From Closterium sp. Naga37s-1 (Eukaryota; Streptophyta; Zygnematophyceae; Desmidiales; Closteriaceae), in NCBI GenBank assembly GCA_947471745.1, contig CANJKZ010000820.1:69501-133500 (forward strand): a stretch of 64,000 bases of DNA. The letters run 5' to 3'. This document shows, piece after piece, positions 1-12,600 of the stretch. The notes beneath the pieces are model-generated. The model was not told where the DNA came from and searched no databases. It worked only from the letters and a program-made list of their open reading frames with translations. The first letter of the stretch is position 1; every line of letters begins with the position of its first letter. Made by a program: the position numbers and the translations under genes.

Positions 1-3000
1 CCTTAGCATTTGTGGGCAGGCAGGGCCGTCGTCGCGGGCGCCGAACATTTCTGTGCGCGCGAAACAAGCTGAAGTTGGTGTGGTAGGTGTATTTGAACAT
101 GGGCCACCCGAATATGCAACAATAGCCAGGTCGTTGGATGCTTTTCCTTACGCCTATAGGGATCCGTGCGCTTCCTTAGCATTTGTGTGCAGGCACGGCC
201 GTCGTCGCGGGCGCCGAACATTTCTGTGCGCGCGAAACAAGCTGAAGTTGCTTTGGTAGGTGTATCTGAACATGGGCCACCCGAATATGCAACAATATTC
301 GGGTCGTTGGATGCTTTTCCCTACGCCTATAGGGATCCGTGCGCTTCCTTAGCATTTGTGTGCAGGCAGGGCCGTCGTCGCGGGCGCCGAACATTTCTGT
401 GCGCGCGAACCAAGCCGAAGTTGCTCTGGTAGGTGTATCTGAACATGGGCCACCCGAATATGCAACAATATCCGGGTCGTTGGATGCTTTCCTCTACGCC
501 TATAGGGATCCGTGCGCTTCCTTAGCATTTGTGGGCAGGCAGGGCCGTCGTCGCGGGCGCCGAACTTTTCTGTGCGCGCGAACCAAGCCGAAGTTGCTCT
601 GGTAGGCGTATCTGAACATGGGCCACCCGAATATGCAACAATACCTGGGTCGTTGGATGCTTTCCCCTACGCCTATAGGGATCCGTGCGCTTCCTTAGCA
701 TTTGTGGGCAGGCACGGCCGTCGTCGCGGGCGCCGAACTTTTCTGTGCGCGCGAACCAAGCCGAAGTTGCTCTGGTAGGCGTATTTGAACATGGGCCACC
801 CGAATATGCAACAATACCTGGGTCGTTGGATGCTTTCCCCTACGCCTATAGGGATCCGTGCGCTTCCTTAGCATTTGTGGGCAGGCACGGCCGTCGTCGC
901 GGGCGCCGAACTTTTCTGTGCGCGCGAACCAAGCCGAAGTTGCTCTGGTAGGCGTATCTGAACATGGGCCACCCGAATATGCAACAATACCCGGGTCGTT
1001 GGATGCTTTCCCCTACGCCTATAGGGATCCGTGCGCTTCCTTAGCATTTGTGGGCAGGCACGGCCGTCGTCGCGGGCGCCGAACTTTTCTGTGCGCGCGA
1101 ACCAAGCCGAAGTTGCTCTGGTAGGCGTATCTGAACATGGGCCACCCGAATATGCAACAATACCCGGGTCGTTGGATGCTTTCCCCTACGCCTATAGGGA
1201 TCCGTGCGCTTCCTTAGCATTTGTGGGCAGGCACGGCCGTCGTCGCGGGCGCCGAACTTTTCTGTGCGCGCGAACCAAGCCGAAGTTGCTCTGGTAGGCG
1301 TATCTGAACATGGGCCACCCGAATATGCAACAATACCCGGGTCGTTGGATGCTTTCCCCTACGCCTATAGGGATCCGTGCGCTTCCTTAGCATTTGTGGG
1401 CAGGCACGGCCGTCGTCGCGGGCGCCGAACTTTTCTGTGCGCGCGAACCAAGCCGAAGTTGCTCTGGTAGGCGTATCTGAACATGGGCCACCCGAATATG
1501 CAACAATACCCGGGTCGTTGGATGCTTTCCCCTACGCCTATAGGGATCCGTGCGCTTCCTTAGCATTTGTGGGCAGGCACGGCCGTCGTCGCGGGCGCCG
1601 AACTTTTCTGTGCGCGCGAACCAAGCCGAAGTTGCTCTGGTAGGCGTATCTGAACATGGGCCACCCGAATATGCAACAATACCCGGGTCGTTGGATGCTT
1701 TCCCCTACGCCTATAGGGATCCGTGCGCTTCCTTAGCATTTGTGGGCAGGCACGGCCGTCGTCGCGGGCGCCGAACTTTTCTGTGCGCGCGAACCAAGCC
1801 GAAGTTGCTCTGGTAGGCGTATCTGAACATGGGCCACCCGAATATGCAACAATACCCGGGTCGTTGGATGCTTTCCCCTACGCCTATAGGGATCCGTGCG
1901 CTTCCTTAGCATTTGTGGGCAGGCACGGCCGTCGTCGCGGGCGCCGAACTTTTCTGTGCGCGCGAACCAAGCCGAAGTTGCTCTGGTAGGCGTATCTGAA
2001 CATGGGCCACCCGAATATGCAACAATACCCGGGTCGTTGGATGCTTTCCCCTACGCCTATAGGGATCCGTGCGCTTCCTTAGCATTTGTGGGCAGGCACG
2101 GCCGTCGTCGCGGGCGCCGAACTTTTCTGTGCGCGCGAACCAAGCCGAAGTTGCTCTGGTAGGCGTATCTGAACATGGGCCACCCGAACATGCAACAATA
2201 CCCGGGTCGTTGGATGCTTTCCCCTACGCCTATAGGGATCCGTGCGCTTCCTTAGCATTTGTGGGCAGGCACGGCCGTCGTCGCGGGCGCCGAACTTTTC
2301 TGTGCGCGCGAACCAAGCCGAAGTTGCTCTGGTCGGCGTATTTGAACATGGGCCACCCGAACATGCAACAATACCCGGGTCGTTGGATGCTTTCCCCTAC
2401 GCCTATAGGGATCCGTGCGCTTCCTTAGCATTTGTGGGCAGGCACGGCCGTCGTCGCGGGCGCCGAACTTTTCTGTGCGCGCGAACCAAGCCGAAGTTGC
2501 TCTGGTCGGCGTATTTGAACATGGGCCACCCGAACATGCAACAATACCCGGGTCGTTGGATGCTTTCCCCTACGCCTATAGGGATCCGTGCGCTTCCTTA
2601 GCATTTGTGGGCAGGCACGGCCGTCGTCGCGGGCGCCGAACTTTTCTGTGCGCGCGAACCAAGCCGAAGTTGCTCTGGTCGGCGTATTTGAACATGGGCC
2701 ACCCGAACATGCAACAATACCCGGGTCGTTGGATGCTTTCCCCTACGCCTATCGGGATCCGTGCGCTTCCTTAGCATTTGTGGGCTGGCACGGCCGTCGT
2801 CGCGGGCGCCGAACTTTTCTGTGCGCGCGAACCAAGCCGAAGTTGCTCTGGTCGGCGTATTTGAACATGGGCCACCCGAACATGCAACAATATCCGGGTC
2901 GTTGGATGCTTTCCCCTACGCCTATGGGATCCGTGCGCTTCCTTAGCATTTGTGGGCTGGCACGGCCGTCGTCGCGGGCGCCGAACTTTTCTGTGCGCGC

Positions 3001-3615
3001 GAACCAAGCGGAAGTTGCTCTGGTGGGCGTATTTGAACATGGGCCACCCGAACATGCAACAATATCCGGGTCGTTGGATGCTTTCCCCTACGCCTATGGG
3101 GATCCGTGCGCTTCCTTAGCATTTGTGGGCTGGCACGGCCGTCGTCGCGGGCGCCGAACTTTTCTGTGCGCGCGAACCAAGCTGAAGTTGCTCTGGTGGG
3201 CGTATTTGAACAAGGGCCACCCGAACATGCAACAATATCCGGGTCGTTGGATGCTTTCCCCTACGCCTATGGGGATCCGTGCGCTTCCTTAGCATTTGTG
3301 GGCTGGCACGGCCGTCGTCGCGGGCGCCGAACTTTTCTGTGCGCGCGAACCAAGCGGAAGTTGCTCTGGTGGGTGTATTTGAACACGGGCCACCCGAATA
3401 TGCAACAATATCCGGGTCGTTGGATGCTTTCCCCTACGCCTATGGGGATTCGTGCGCTTCCTTAGCATTTGTGGGCAGGCACGCCCGTCCTCGCGGGCGC
3501 CGAAAATTACTGTGCGCGCGAACCAAGCTGAAGTTGCTCTGGTAGGTGTATTTGAACACGGGCCACCCGAATATCCAACAATATCCGGGTCGTTGGATGC
3601 TTTTCCCTACGCCTA
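1..3615. repeat. 173-bp tandem satellite, about 21 copies
   Basis: The word CCTTAGCATTTGTG recurs every 173 bp from position 1 (next at 174) up to an abrupt end after CCTACGCCTA at 3615. Each unit has one GGATCC site and several CpG-rich words such as GTCGTCGCGGGCGCCGAA. Copies from about 690 to 2160 are almost identical, while copies at both ends differ. The array runs off the left edge of the window. The near-nucleosomal period is typical of plant centromeric or subtelomeric satellites, but which of these it is cannot be told here. The repeated 88-codon open frames are by-products of the repeat. Confidence 0.97.
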
Positions 3616-6600
3616 CCCCGCCCCATTCTCCCGCTTTCCATCACTCCGCCCCATTCTCCCGCTTTCCATCACCCCGCCCCATTCTCCCTCTTTCCATCAC
3701 CCCGCCCCATTCTCCCTCTTTCCATCACCCCGCCCCATTCTCCCTCATTCCACCACCCCGCCCCATTCTCCCTCTTTCCATCACCCCTCCCCATTCTCCC
3801 GCTTTCCGTCACCCCGCCTCATTCTCCCTCATTCCATCACCCCGCCCCATTCTCCCTCTTTCCATCACCCCGCCCCATTCTCCCGCTTTCCACCACCCCG
3901 CCCCATTCTCCCGCTTTCCATCACCCCGCCCCATTCTCCCTCTTTCCATCACCCCGCCCCATTCTCCCTCTTTCCATCACCCCGCCCCATTCTCCCTCTT
4001 TCCATCACCCCGCCCCATTCTCCCGCTTTCCATCACCCCGCCCCAGTCTCCCGCTTTCCATCACCCCGCCCCATTCTCCCGCTTTCCGTCACCCCGCCCC
4101 ATTCTCACGCTTTCCATCACCCCGCCCCATTCTCCCTCTTTCCATCACCGCGCCCCATTCTCCCGCTTTCCATCACCCCGCCCCATTCTCCCGCTTTTCA
4201 TCACCCCGCCCCATTCTCCCTCTTTCCATCACCCCGCCCCATTCTCCCTCTTTCCATCACCCCGCCTCATTCTCCCTCTTTCCATCACCCCGCCCCATTC
4301 TCCCTCTTTCCATCACCCCGCCCCATTCTCCCTCTATCCATCACCCCGCCCCATTCTCTCTATTTCCATCACCCCGCCCCATTCTCCCGCTTTCCATCAC
4401 CCCGCCCCATTCTCCCGCTTTCCATCACCCCGTTCCATTCTCCCGCTTTCCATCACCCCGCCCCATTCTCCCGCTTTCCATCACCCCGCCCCATTCTCCC
4501 GCTTTCCATCACCCCGCCCCATTCTCCCTCTTTCCATCACCCCGCCCCATTCTCCCTCTTTCCATCACCCCGCCCCATTCCTCCGCTTTCCATCACCCCG
4601 CCCCATTCTCCCGTTTTCCATGACACCGCCCCATTCTCCCGCTTTCCATCACCCCACCCCATTCTCCCTCTTTCCATCACCCCGCCCCATTCTCCCTCTT
4701 TCCATCACCCCGCCCCATTCTCCCTCTTTCCATCTCCCCGCCTCCCTCTTTCCATCACCCCGACCCATTCTCCCTCTTTTCATCACCCCGCCCCATTCTC
4801 CCGCTTTCCATCACCTTGCCCCATTCTCCTTCTTTCCATCACCCCGACCCATTCTCTCTCTTTCCACCACCCCGCCCCATTCTCCCTCTTTCCATCACCC
4901 CTCCCCATTCTCCCGCTTTCCATCACCCCGCCCCATTCTCCGTCTTTCCATCACCCCGCCCCATTCTCCCTCTTTCCATCACCCCGCCCCATTCTCCCGC
5001 TTTCCATCACCCCGCCCCATTCTCCCGCTTTCCATCACCCCGCCCCATTCTCCCTCTTTCCATCACCCCGCCCCATTCTCCCTCTTTCTATCACCCCGCC
5101 CCATTCTCCCTCTTTCCATCACCCCGCCCCATTCTCCCGCTTTCCATCACCCCGCCCCATTCTCCCGCTTTCCATCACCCCGCCCCATTCTCCCGCTTTC
5201 CGTCACCCCGCCCCATTCTCCCGCTTTCCATCACCCCGTCCCATTCTCCCTCTTTCTATCACCGCGCCCCATTCTCCCGCTTTCCATCACCCCGCCCCAT
5301 TCTCCCTCTTTCCATCACCCCCACCCCATTCTCCCGCTTTCCATCACCCCGCCCCATTCTCCCGCTTTCCATCACTCCGCCCCATTTTCCCTCTTTCCAT
5401 CACCCCGCCCCATTCTCCCTCTTTCCATCACCCCGCCCCATTCTCCCTCTTTCTATCACCGCGCCCCATTCTCCCGCTTTCCATCACCCCGACCCATTCT
5501 CCCTCTTTCCATCACCCCCACCCCATTCTCCCGCTTTCCATCACCCCGCCCCATTCTCCCGCTTTCCATCACTCCGCCCCATTCTCCCGCTTTCCATCAC
5601 CCCGCCCCATTCTCCCTCTTTCCATCACCCCGCCCCATTCTCCCTCTTTCCATCACCCCGCCTCATTCTCCCTCTTTCCATCACCCCGCCCCATTCTCCC
5701 TCTTTCCATCACCCCGCCCCATTCTCCCTCTTTCCATCACCCCACCCCATTCTCCCTCTTTCCATCACCCCCACCCCATTCTCCCGCTTTCCATCACCCC
5801 GCCCCATTCTCCCTCTTTCCATCACCCCCACCCCATTCTCCCGCTTCCCATCACCCCGCCCCATTCTCCCGCTTTCCATCACTCCGCCCCATTCTCCCGC
5901 TTTCCATCACCCCGCCCCATTCTCCCTCTTTCCATCACCCCGTCCCATTCTCCCTCTTTCCATCACCCCGCCTCATTCTCCCTCTTTCCATCACCCCGCC
6001 CCATTCTCCCTCTTTCCATCTCCCCGCTCCATTCTCCCTCTTTCCATCACCCCGCCCCATTCTCTCTATTTCCATCACCCCGCCCCATTCTCCCGCTTTC
6101 CATCACCCCGCCCCATTCTCCCGCTTTCCATCACCCCGCCCCATTCTCTCTATTTCCATCACCCCGCCCCATTCTCCCGCTTTCCATCACCCCGCCCCAT
6201 TCTCCCGCTTTCCATCACCCCGCCCCATTCTCCCGCTTTCCATCACCCCGCCCCATTCTCCCGCTTTCCATCACCCCGCCCCATTCTCCCGCTTTCCATC
6301 ACCCCGCCCCATTCTCCCTCTTTCCATCACCCCGCCCCATTCTCCCTCTTTCACCCCGCCCCATTCTCCCTCTTTCCATGACCCCCCGCCCCATTCTCCC
6401 TCTTTCCATCACCCCGCCCCATTCTCCCTCTTTCCATCACCCCGCCCCATTCTCCCTCTTTCCATCACCCCGCCCCGTTCTCCCTCTTTCCATCTCTTCG
6501 CCTCCCTCTTTCCATCACCCCGACCCATTCTCCCTCTTTCCATCACCCCGCCCCATTCTCCCGCTTTCCATCACCTTGCCCCATTCTCCCTCTTTCCATC

Positions 6601-9600
6601 ACCCCGCCCCATTCTCCCTCTTTCCACCACCCCGCCCCATTCTCCCTCTTTCCATCACCCCTCCCCATTCTCCCGCTTTCCATCACCCCGCCCCATTCTC
6701 CCTCTTTCCATCACCCCGCCCCATTCTCCCTCTTTCCATCACCCTGCCCCATTCTCCCGCTTTCCATCACCCCGCCCCATTCTCCCGCTTTCCATCACCC
6801 CGCCCCATTCTCCCTCTTTCCATCACCCCGCCCCATTCTCCCTCTTTCTATCACCCCGCCCCATTCTCCCTCTTTCTATCACCCCGCCCCATTCTCCCGC
6901 TTTCCATCACCCCGCCCCATTCTCCCGCTTTCCATCACCCCGCCCCATTCTCCCGCTTTCCGTCACCCCGGCCTATTCTCCCGCTTTCCATCACCCCGCC
7001 CCATTCTCCCGCTTTCTATCACCGCGCCCCATTCTCCCTCTTTCCATCACCCCGACCCATTCTCCCGCTTTCCATCACCCCGCCCCATTCTCCCGCTTTC
7101 CATCACCCCGCCCCATTCTCCCGCTTTCCATCACCCCGCCCCATTCTCCCTCTTTCCATCACCCCGCCCCATTCTCCCTCTTTCACCCCGCCCCATTCTC
7201 CCTCTTTCCATCACCCCGCCCCATTCTCCCTCTTTCCATCACCCCGCCCCATTCTCCCTCTTTCCATCACCCCCACCCCATTCTCCCGGTTTCCATCACC
7301 CCGCCCCATTCTCCCTCTTTCCATCACCCCCACCCCATTCTCCCGCTTTCCATCACCCCGCCCCATTCTCCCGCTTTCCATCACCCCGCCCCATTCTCCC
7401 GCTTTCCATCACCCCGCCCCATTCTCCCTCTTTCCATCACCCCGCCCCATTCTCCCTCTTTCCATCACCCCGCCTCATTCTCCCTCTTTCCATCACCCCG
7501 CCCCATTCTCCCTCTTTCCATCACCCCGCCCCATTCTCCCTCTTTCCATCACCCCGCCCCATTCTCCCTCTTTCCATCACCCCCACCCCATTCTCCCGCT
7601 TTCCATCACCCCGCCCCATTCTCCCTCTTTCCATCACCCCCACCCCATTCTCCCGCTTTCCATCACCCCGCCCCATTCTCCCGCTTTCCATCACTCCGCC
7701 CCATTCTCCCGCTTTCCATCACCCCGCCCCATTCTCCCTCTTTCCATCACCCCGCCCCATTCTCCCTCTTTCCATCACCCCGCCTCATTCTCCCTCTTTC
7801 CATCATCCCGCCCCATTCTCCCTCTTTCCATCACCCCGCTCCATTCTCCCTCTTTCCATCACCCCGCCCCATTCTCTCTATTTCCATCACCCCGCCCCAT
7901 TCTCCCGCTTTCCATCACCCCGCCCCATTCTCCCGCTTTCCATCACCCCGCCCCATTCTCCCGCTTTCCATCACCCCGCCCCATTCTCCCGCTTTCCATC
8001 ACCCCGCCCCATTCTCCCGCTTTCCATGACCCCGCCCCATTCTCCCGCTTTCCATCACCCCGCCCCATTCTCCCGCTTTCCATCACCCCGCCCCATTCTC
8101 CCTCGTTCCATCACCCCGCCCCATTCTCCCTCTTTCTATCACCCCGCCCCATTCTCCCTCTTTCCATCACCCCGCCCCATTCTCCCGCTTTCCATCACCC
8201 CGCCCCATTCTCCCGCTTTCCATCACCCCGCCCCATTCTCCCGCTTTCCATCACCCCGCCCCATTCTCCCGCTTTCCCTCACCCCGCCCCATTCTCCCTC
8301 TTTCTATCACCGCGCCCCATTCTCCCGCTTTCCATCACCCCGCCCCATTCTCCCTCTTTCCATCACCCCCACCCCATTCTCCCGCTTTCCATCACCCCGC
8401 CTCATTCTCCCGCTTTCCATCACTCCGCCCCATTCTCCCGCTTTCCATCACCCCGCCCCATTCTCCCTCTTTCCATCACCCCGCCCCATTCTCCCTCTTT
8501 CCATGACCCCGCCCCATTCTCCCGCTTTCCATCACCCCGCCCCATTCTCCCTCTTTCCATCACCCCGCCCCATTCTCCCGCTTTCCATCACCCCGCCCCA
8601 TTCTCCCGCTTTCCATCACTCCGCCCCATTCTCCCGCTTTCCATCACCCCGCCCCATTCTCCCTCTTTCCATCACCCCGCCCCATTCTCCCTCTTTCCAT
8701 CACCCCGCCCCATTCTCCCTCTTTCCATCACCCCGCCCCATTCTCCCTCTTTCCATCACCCCGCCCCATTCTCCCTCTTTCCATAACCCCGCCCCATTCT
8801 CCCTCTTTCCATCACCCCCACCCCATTCTCCCGCTTTCCATCACCCCGCCCCATTCTCCCTCTTTCCATCACCCCCACCCCATTCTCCCGCTTTCCATCA
8901 CCCCGCCCCATTCTCCCGCTTTCCATCACTCCGCCCCATTCTCCCGCTTTCCATCACCCCGCCCCATTCTCCCTCTTTCCATCACCCCGCCCCATTCTCC
9001 CTCTTTCCATCACCCCGCCCCATTCTCCCTCTTTCCATCACCCCGCCCCATTCTCCCTCTTTCCATCACCCCGCTCCATTCTCCCTCTTTCCATCACCCC
9101 GCCCCATTCTCTATATTTCCATCGCCCCGCCCCATTCTGCCGCTTTCCATCACCCCGCCCCATTCTCCCGCTTTCCATCACCCCGCCCCATTCTCCCGCT
9201 TTCCATCACCCCGCCCCATTCTCCCGCTTTCCATCACCCCGCCCCATTCTCCCGCTTTCCATCACCCCGCCCCATTCTCCCGCTTTCCATCACCCCGCCC
9301 CATTCTCCCTCTTTCCATCACCCCGCCCCATTCTCCCTCTTTCCATCACCCCGCCCCTTTCTCCCTCTTTCCATCATCCCGCCCCGTTCTCCCTCTTTCA
9401 ATCTCCTCGCCTCCCTCTTTCCATCACCCCGCCCCATTCTCCCTCTTTCCATCACCCCGCCCCATTCTCCCGCTTTCCATCACCCCGCCCCATTCTCCCG
9501 CTTTCCATCACCCCGGCCCATTCTCCCTCTTTCCATCACCCCGCCCCATTCTCCCGCTTTCCATCACCCCGCCCCATTCTCCCTCTTTCCATCACCCCGC

Positions 9601-12600
9601 CCCATTCTCCCTCTTTCCATCACCCCGCCTCATTCTCCCTCTTTCCATCACCCCGCCCCATTCTCCCTCTTTCCATCACCCCGCCCCATTCTCCCTCTTT
9701 CCATCACCCCGCCCCATTCTCCCTCTTTCCATCACCCCCACCCCATTCTCCCGCTTTCCATCACCCCGCCCCATTCTCCCTCTTTCCATCACCCCCACCC
9801 CATTCTCCCGCTTTCCATCACCCCGCCCCATTCTCCCGCTTTCCATCACTCCGCCCCATTCTCCCGCTTTCCATCACCCCGCCCCATTCTCCCTCTTTCC
9901 ATCACCCCGCCCCATTCTCCCGCTTTCCATGACCCCGCCCCATTCTCCCGCTTTCCATCACCCCGCCCCATTCTCCCGCTTTCCATCACCCCGCCCCATT
10001 CTCCCGCTTTCCATGACCCGGCCCCATTCTCCCGCTTTCCATCACCCCGCCCCATTCTCCCTCTTTCCATCACCCCGCCCCATTCTCCCTCTTTCCATCA
10101 CCCCGCCCCATTCTCCCTCTTTCCATCATCCCGCCCCGTTCTCCCTCTTTCAATCTCCTCGCCTCCCTCTTTCCATCACCCCGACCCATTCACCCTCTTT
10201 CCATCACCCCGCCCCATTCTCCCGCTTTCCATCACCTTGCCCCATTCTCCCTCTTTCCATCACCCCGCCCCATTCTCTCTCTTTCCACCACCCCGCCCCA
10301 TTCTCCCTCTTTCCATCACCCCGCCCCATTCTCCCGCTTTCCATCACCCCGCCCCATTCTCCCTCTTTCCATCACCCCGCCCCATTCTCCCTCTTTCCAT
10401 CACCCCGCCTCATTCTCCCTCTTTCCATCACCCCGCCCCATTCTCCCTCTTTCCATCACCCCGCCCCATTCTCCCTCTTTCCATCACCCCGCCCCATTCT
10501 CCCTCTTTCCATCACCCCCACCCCATTCTCCCGCTTTCCATCACCCCGCCCCATTCTCCCTCTTTCCATCACCCCCACCCCATTCTCCCGCTTTCCATCA
10601 CCCCGCCCCATTCTCCCGCTTTCCATCACTCCGCCCCATTCTCCCGCTTTCCATCACCCCGCCCCATTTTCCCTCTTTCCATCACCCCGCCCCATTCTCC
10701 CGCTTTCCATCACCCCGCCCCATTCTCCCGCTTTCCATCACCCCGCCCCATTCTCCCGCTTTCCATCACCCCGCCCCATTCTCCCGCTTTCCATCACCCC
10801 GCCCCATTCTCCCGCTTTCCATCACCCTGCCCCATTCTCCCTCTTTCCATCACCCCGCCCCATTCTCCCGCTTTCCATCACCCCGCCCCATTCTCCCGCT
10901 TTCCATCACCCCGGCCCATTCTCCCTCTTTCCATCACCCCGCCCCATTCTCCCGCTTTCCATCACCCCGCCCCATTCTCCCTCTTTCCATCACCCCGCCC
11001 CATTCTCCCTCTTTCCATCACCCCGCCTCATTCTCCCTCTTTCCATCACCCCGCCCCATTCTCCCTCTTTCCATCACCCCGCCCCATTCTCCCTCTTTCC
11101 ATCACCCCGCCCCATTCTCCCTCTTTCCATCACCCCCACCCCATTCTCCCTCTTTCCATCACCCCCACCCCATTCTCCCTCTTTCCATCACCCCGCCCCA
11201 TTCTCCCGCTTTCCATCACCCCGCCCCATTCTCCCGCTTTCCATCACTCCGCCCCATTCTCCCGCTTTCCATCACCCCGCCCCATTCTCCCTCTTTCCAT
11301 CACCCCGCCCCATTCTCCCTCTTTCCATCACCGCGCCTCATTCTCCCTCTTTCCATCACCCCGCCCCATTCTCCCTCTTTCCATCACCCCGCTCCATTCT
11401 CCCTCTTTCCATCACCCCGCCCCATTCTCTCTATTTCCATCACCCCGCCCCATTCTCCCGCTTTCCATCACCCCGCCCCATTCTCCCGCTTTCCATCACC
11501 CCGCCCCATTCTCCCGCTTTCCATCACCCCGCCCCATTCTCCCGCTTTCCATCACCCCGCCCCATTCTCCCGCTTTCCATGACCCCGCCCCATTCTCCCG
11601 CTTTCCATCACCCCGCCCCATTCTCCCTCTTTCCATCACGCCGCCCGATTCTCCCTCTTTCCATCACCCCGCCCCATTCTCCCTCTTTCCATCACCCCGC
11701 CCCGTTCTCCCTCTTTCCATCTCCTCGCCTCCCTCTTTCCATCACCCTGACCCATTCTCCCTCTTTCCATCACCCCGCCCCATTCTCCCGCTTCCCATCA
11801 CCTTGCCCCATTCTCCCTCTTTCCATCACCCCGCCCCATTCTCCCTCTTTCCACCACCCCGCCCCATTCTCCCTCTTTCCATCACCCCTCCCCATTCTCC
11901 CGCTTTCCATCACCCCGCCCCATTCTCCCTCTTTCCATCACCCCGCCCCATTCTCCCTCTTTCCATCACCCTGCCCCATTCTCCCGCTTTCCATCACCCC
12001 GCCCCATTCTCCCGCTTTCCATCACCCCGCCCCATTCTCCCTCTTTCCATCACCCCGCTCCATTCTCCCTCTTTCTATCACCCCGCCCCATTCTCCCTCT
12101 TTCTATCACCCCGCCCCATTCTCCCGCTTTCCATCACCCCGCCCCATTCTCCCGCTTTCCATCACCCCGCCCCATTCTCCCGCTTTCCGTCACCCCGCCC
12201 CATTCTCCCTCTTTCTATCACCGCGCCCCATTCTCCCGCTTTCCATCACCCCGACCCATTCTCCCTCTTTCCATCACCCCCACCCCATTCTCCCGCTTTC
12301 CATCACCCCGCCCCATTCTCCCGCTTTCCATCACTTCGCCCCATTCTCCCGCTTTCCATCACCCCGCCCCATTCTCCCTCTTTCCATCACCACGCCCCAT
12401 TCTCCATCTTTCCATCACCCCGCCTCATTCTCCCTCTTTCCATCCCCCCGCCCCATTCTCCCTCTTTCCATCACCCTGCCTCATTCTCCCTCTTTCCATC
12501 ACCCCGCCCCATTCTCCCTCTTTCCATCACCCCGCCCCATTCTCCCTCTTTCCATCACCCCCACCCCATTCTCCCGCTTTCCATCACCCCGCCCCATTCT

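Noticed and set aside
53..3545. Serial 88-codon and 119-codon frames in the 173-bp satellite
   Set aside because: They repeat every 173 bp, shift in frame and break with each point variant; they are products of the satellite.
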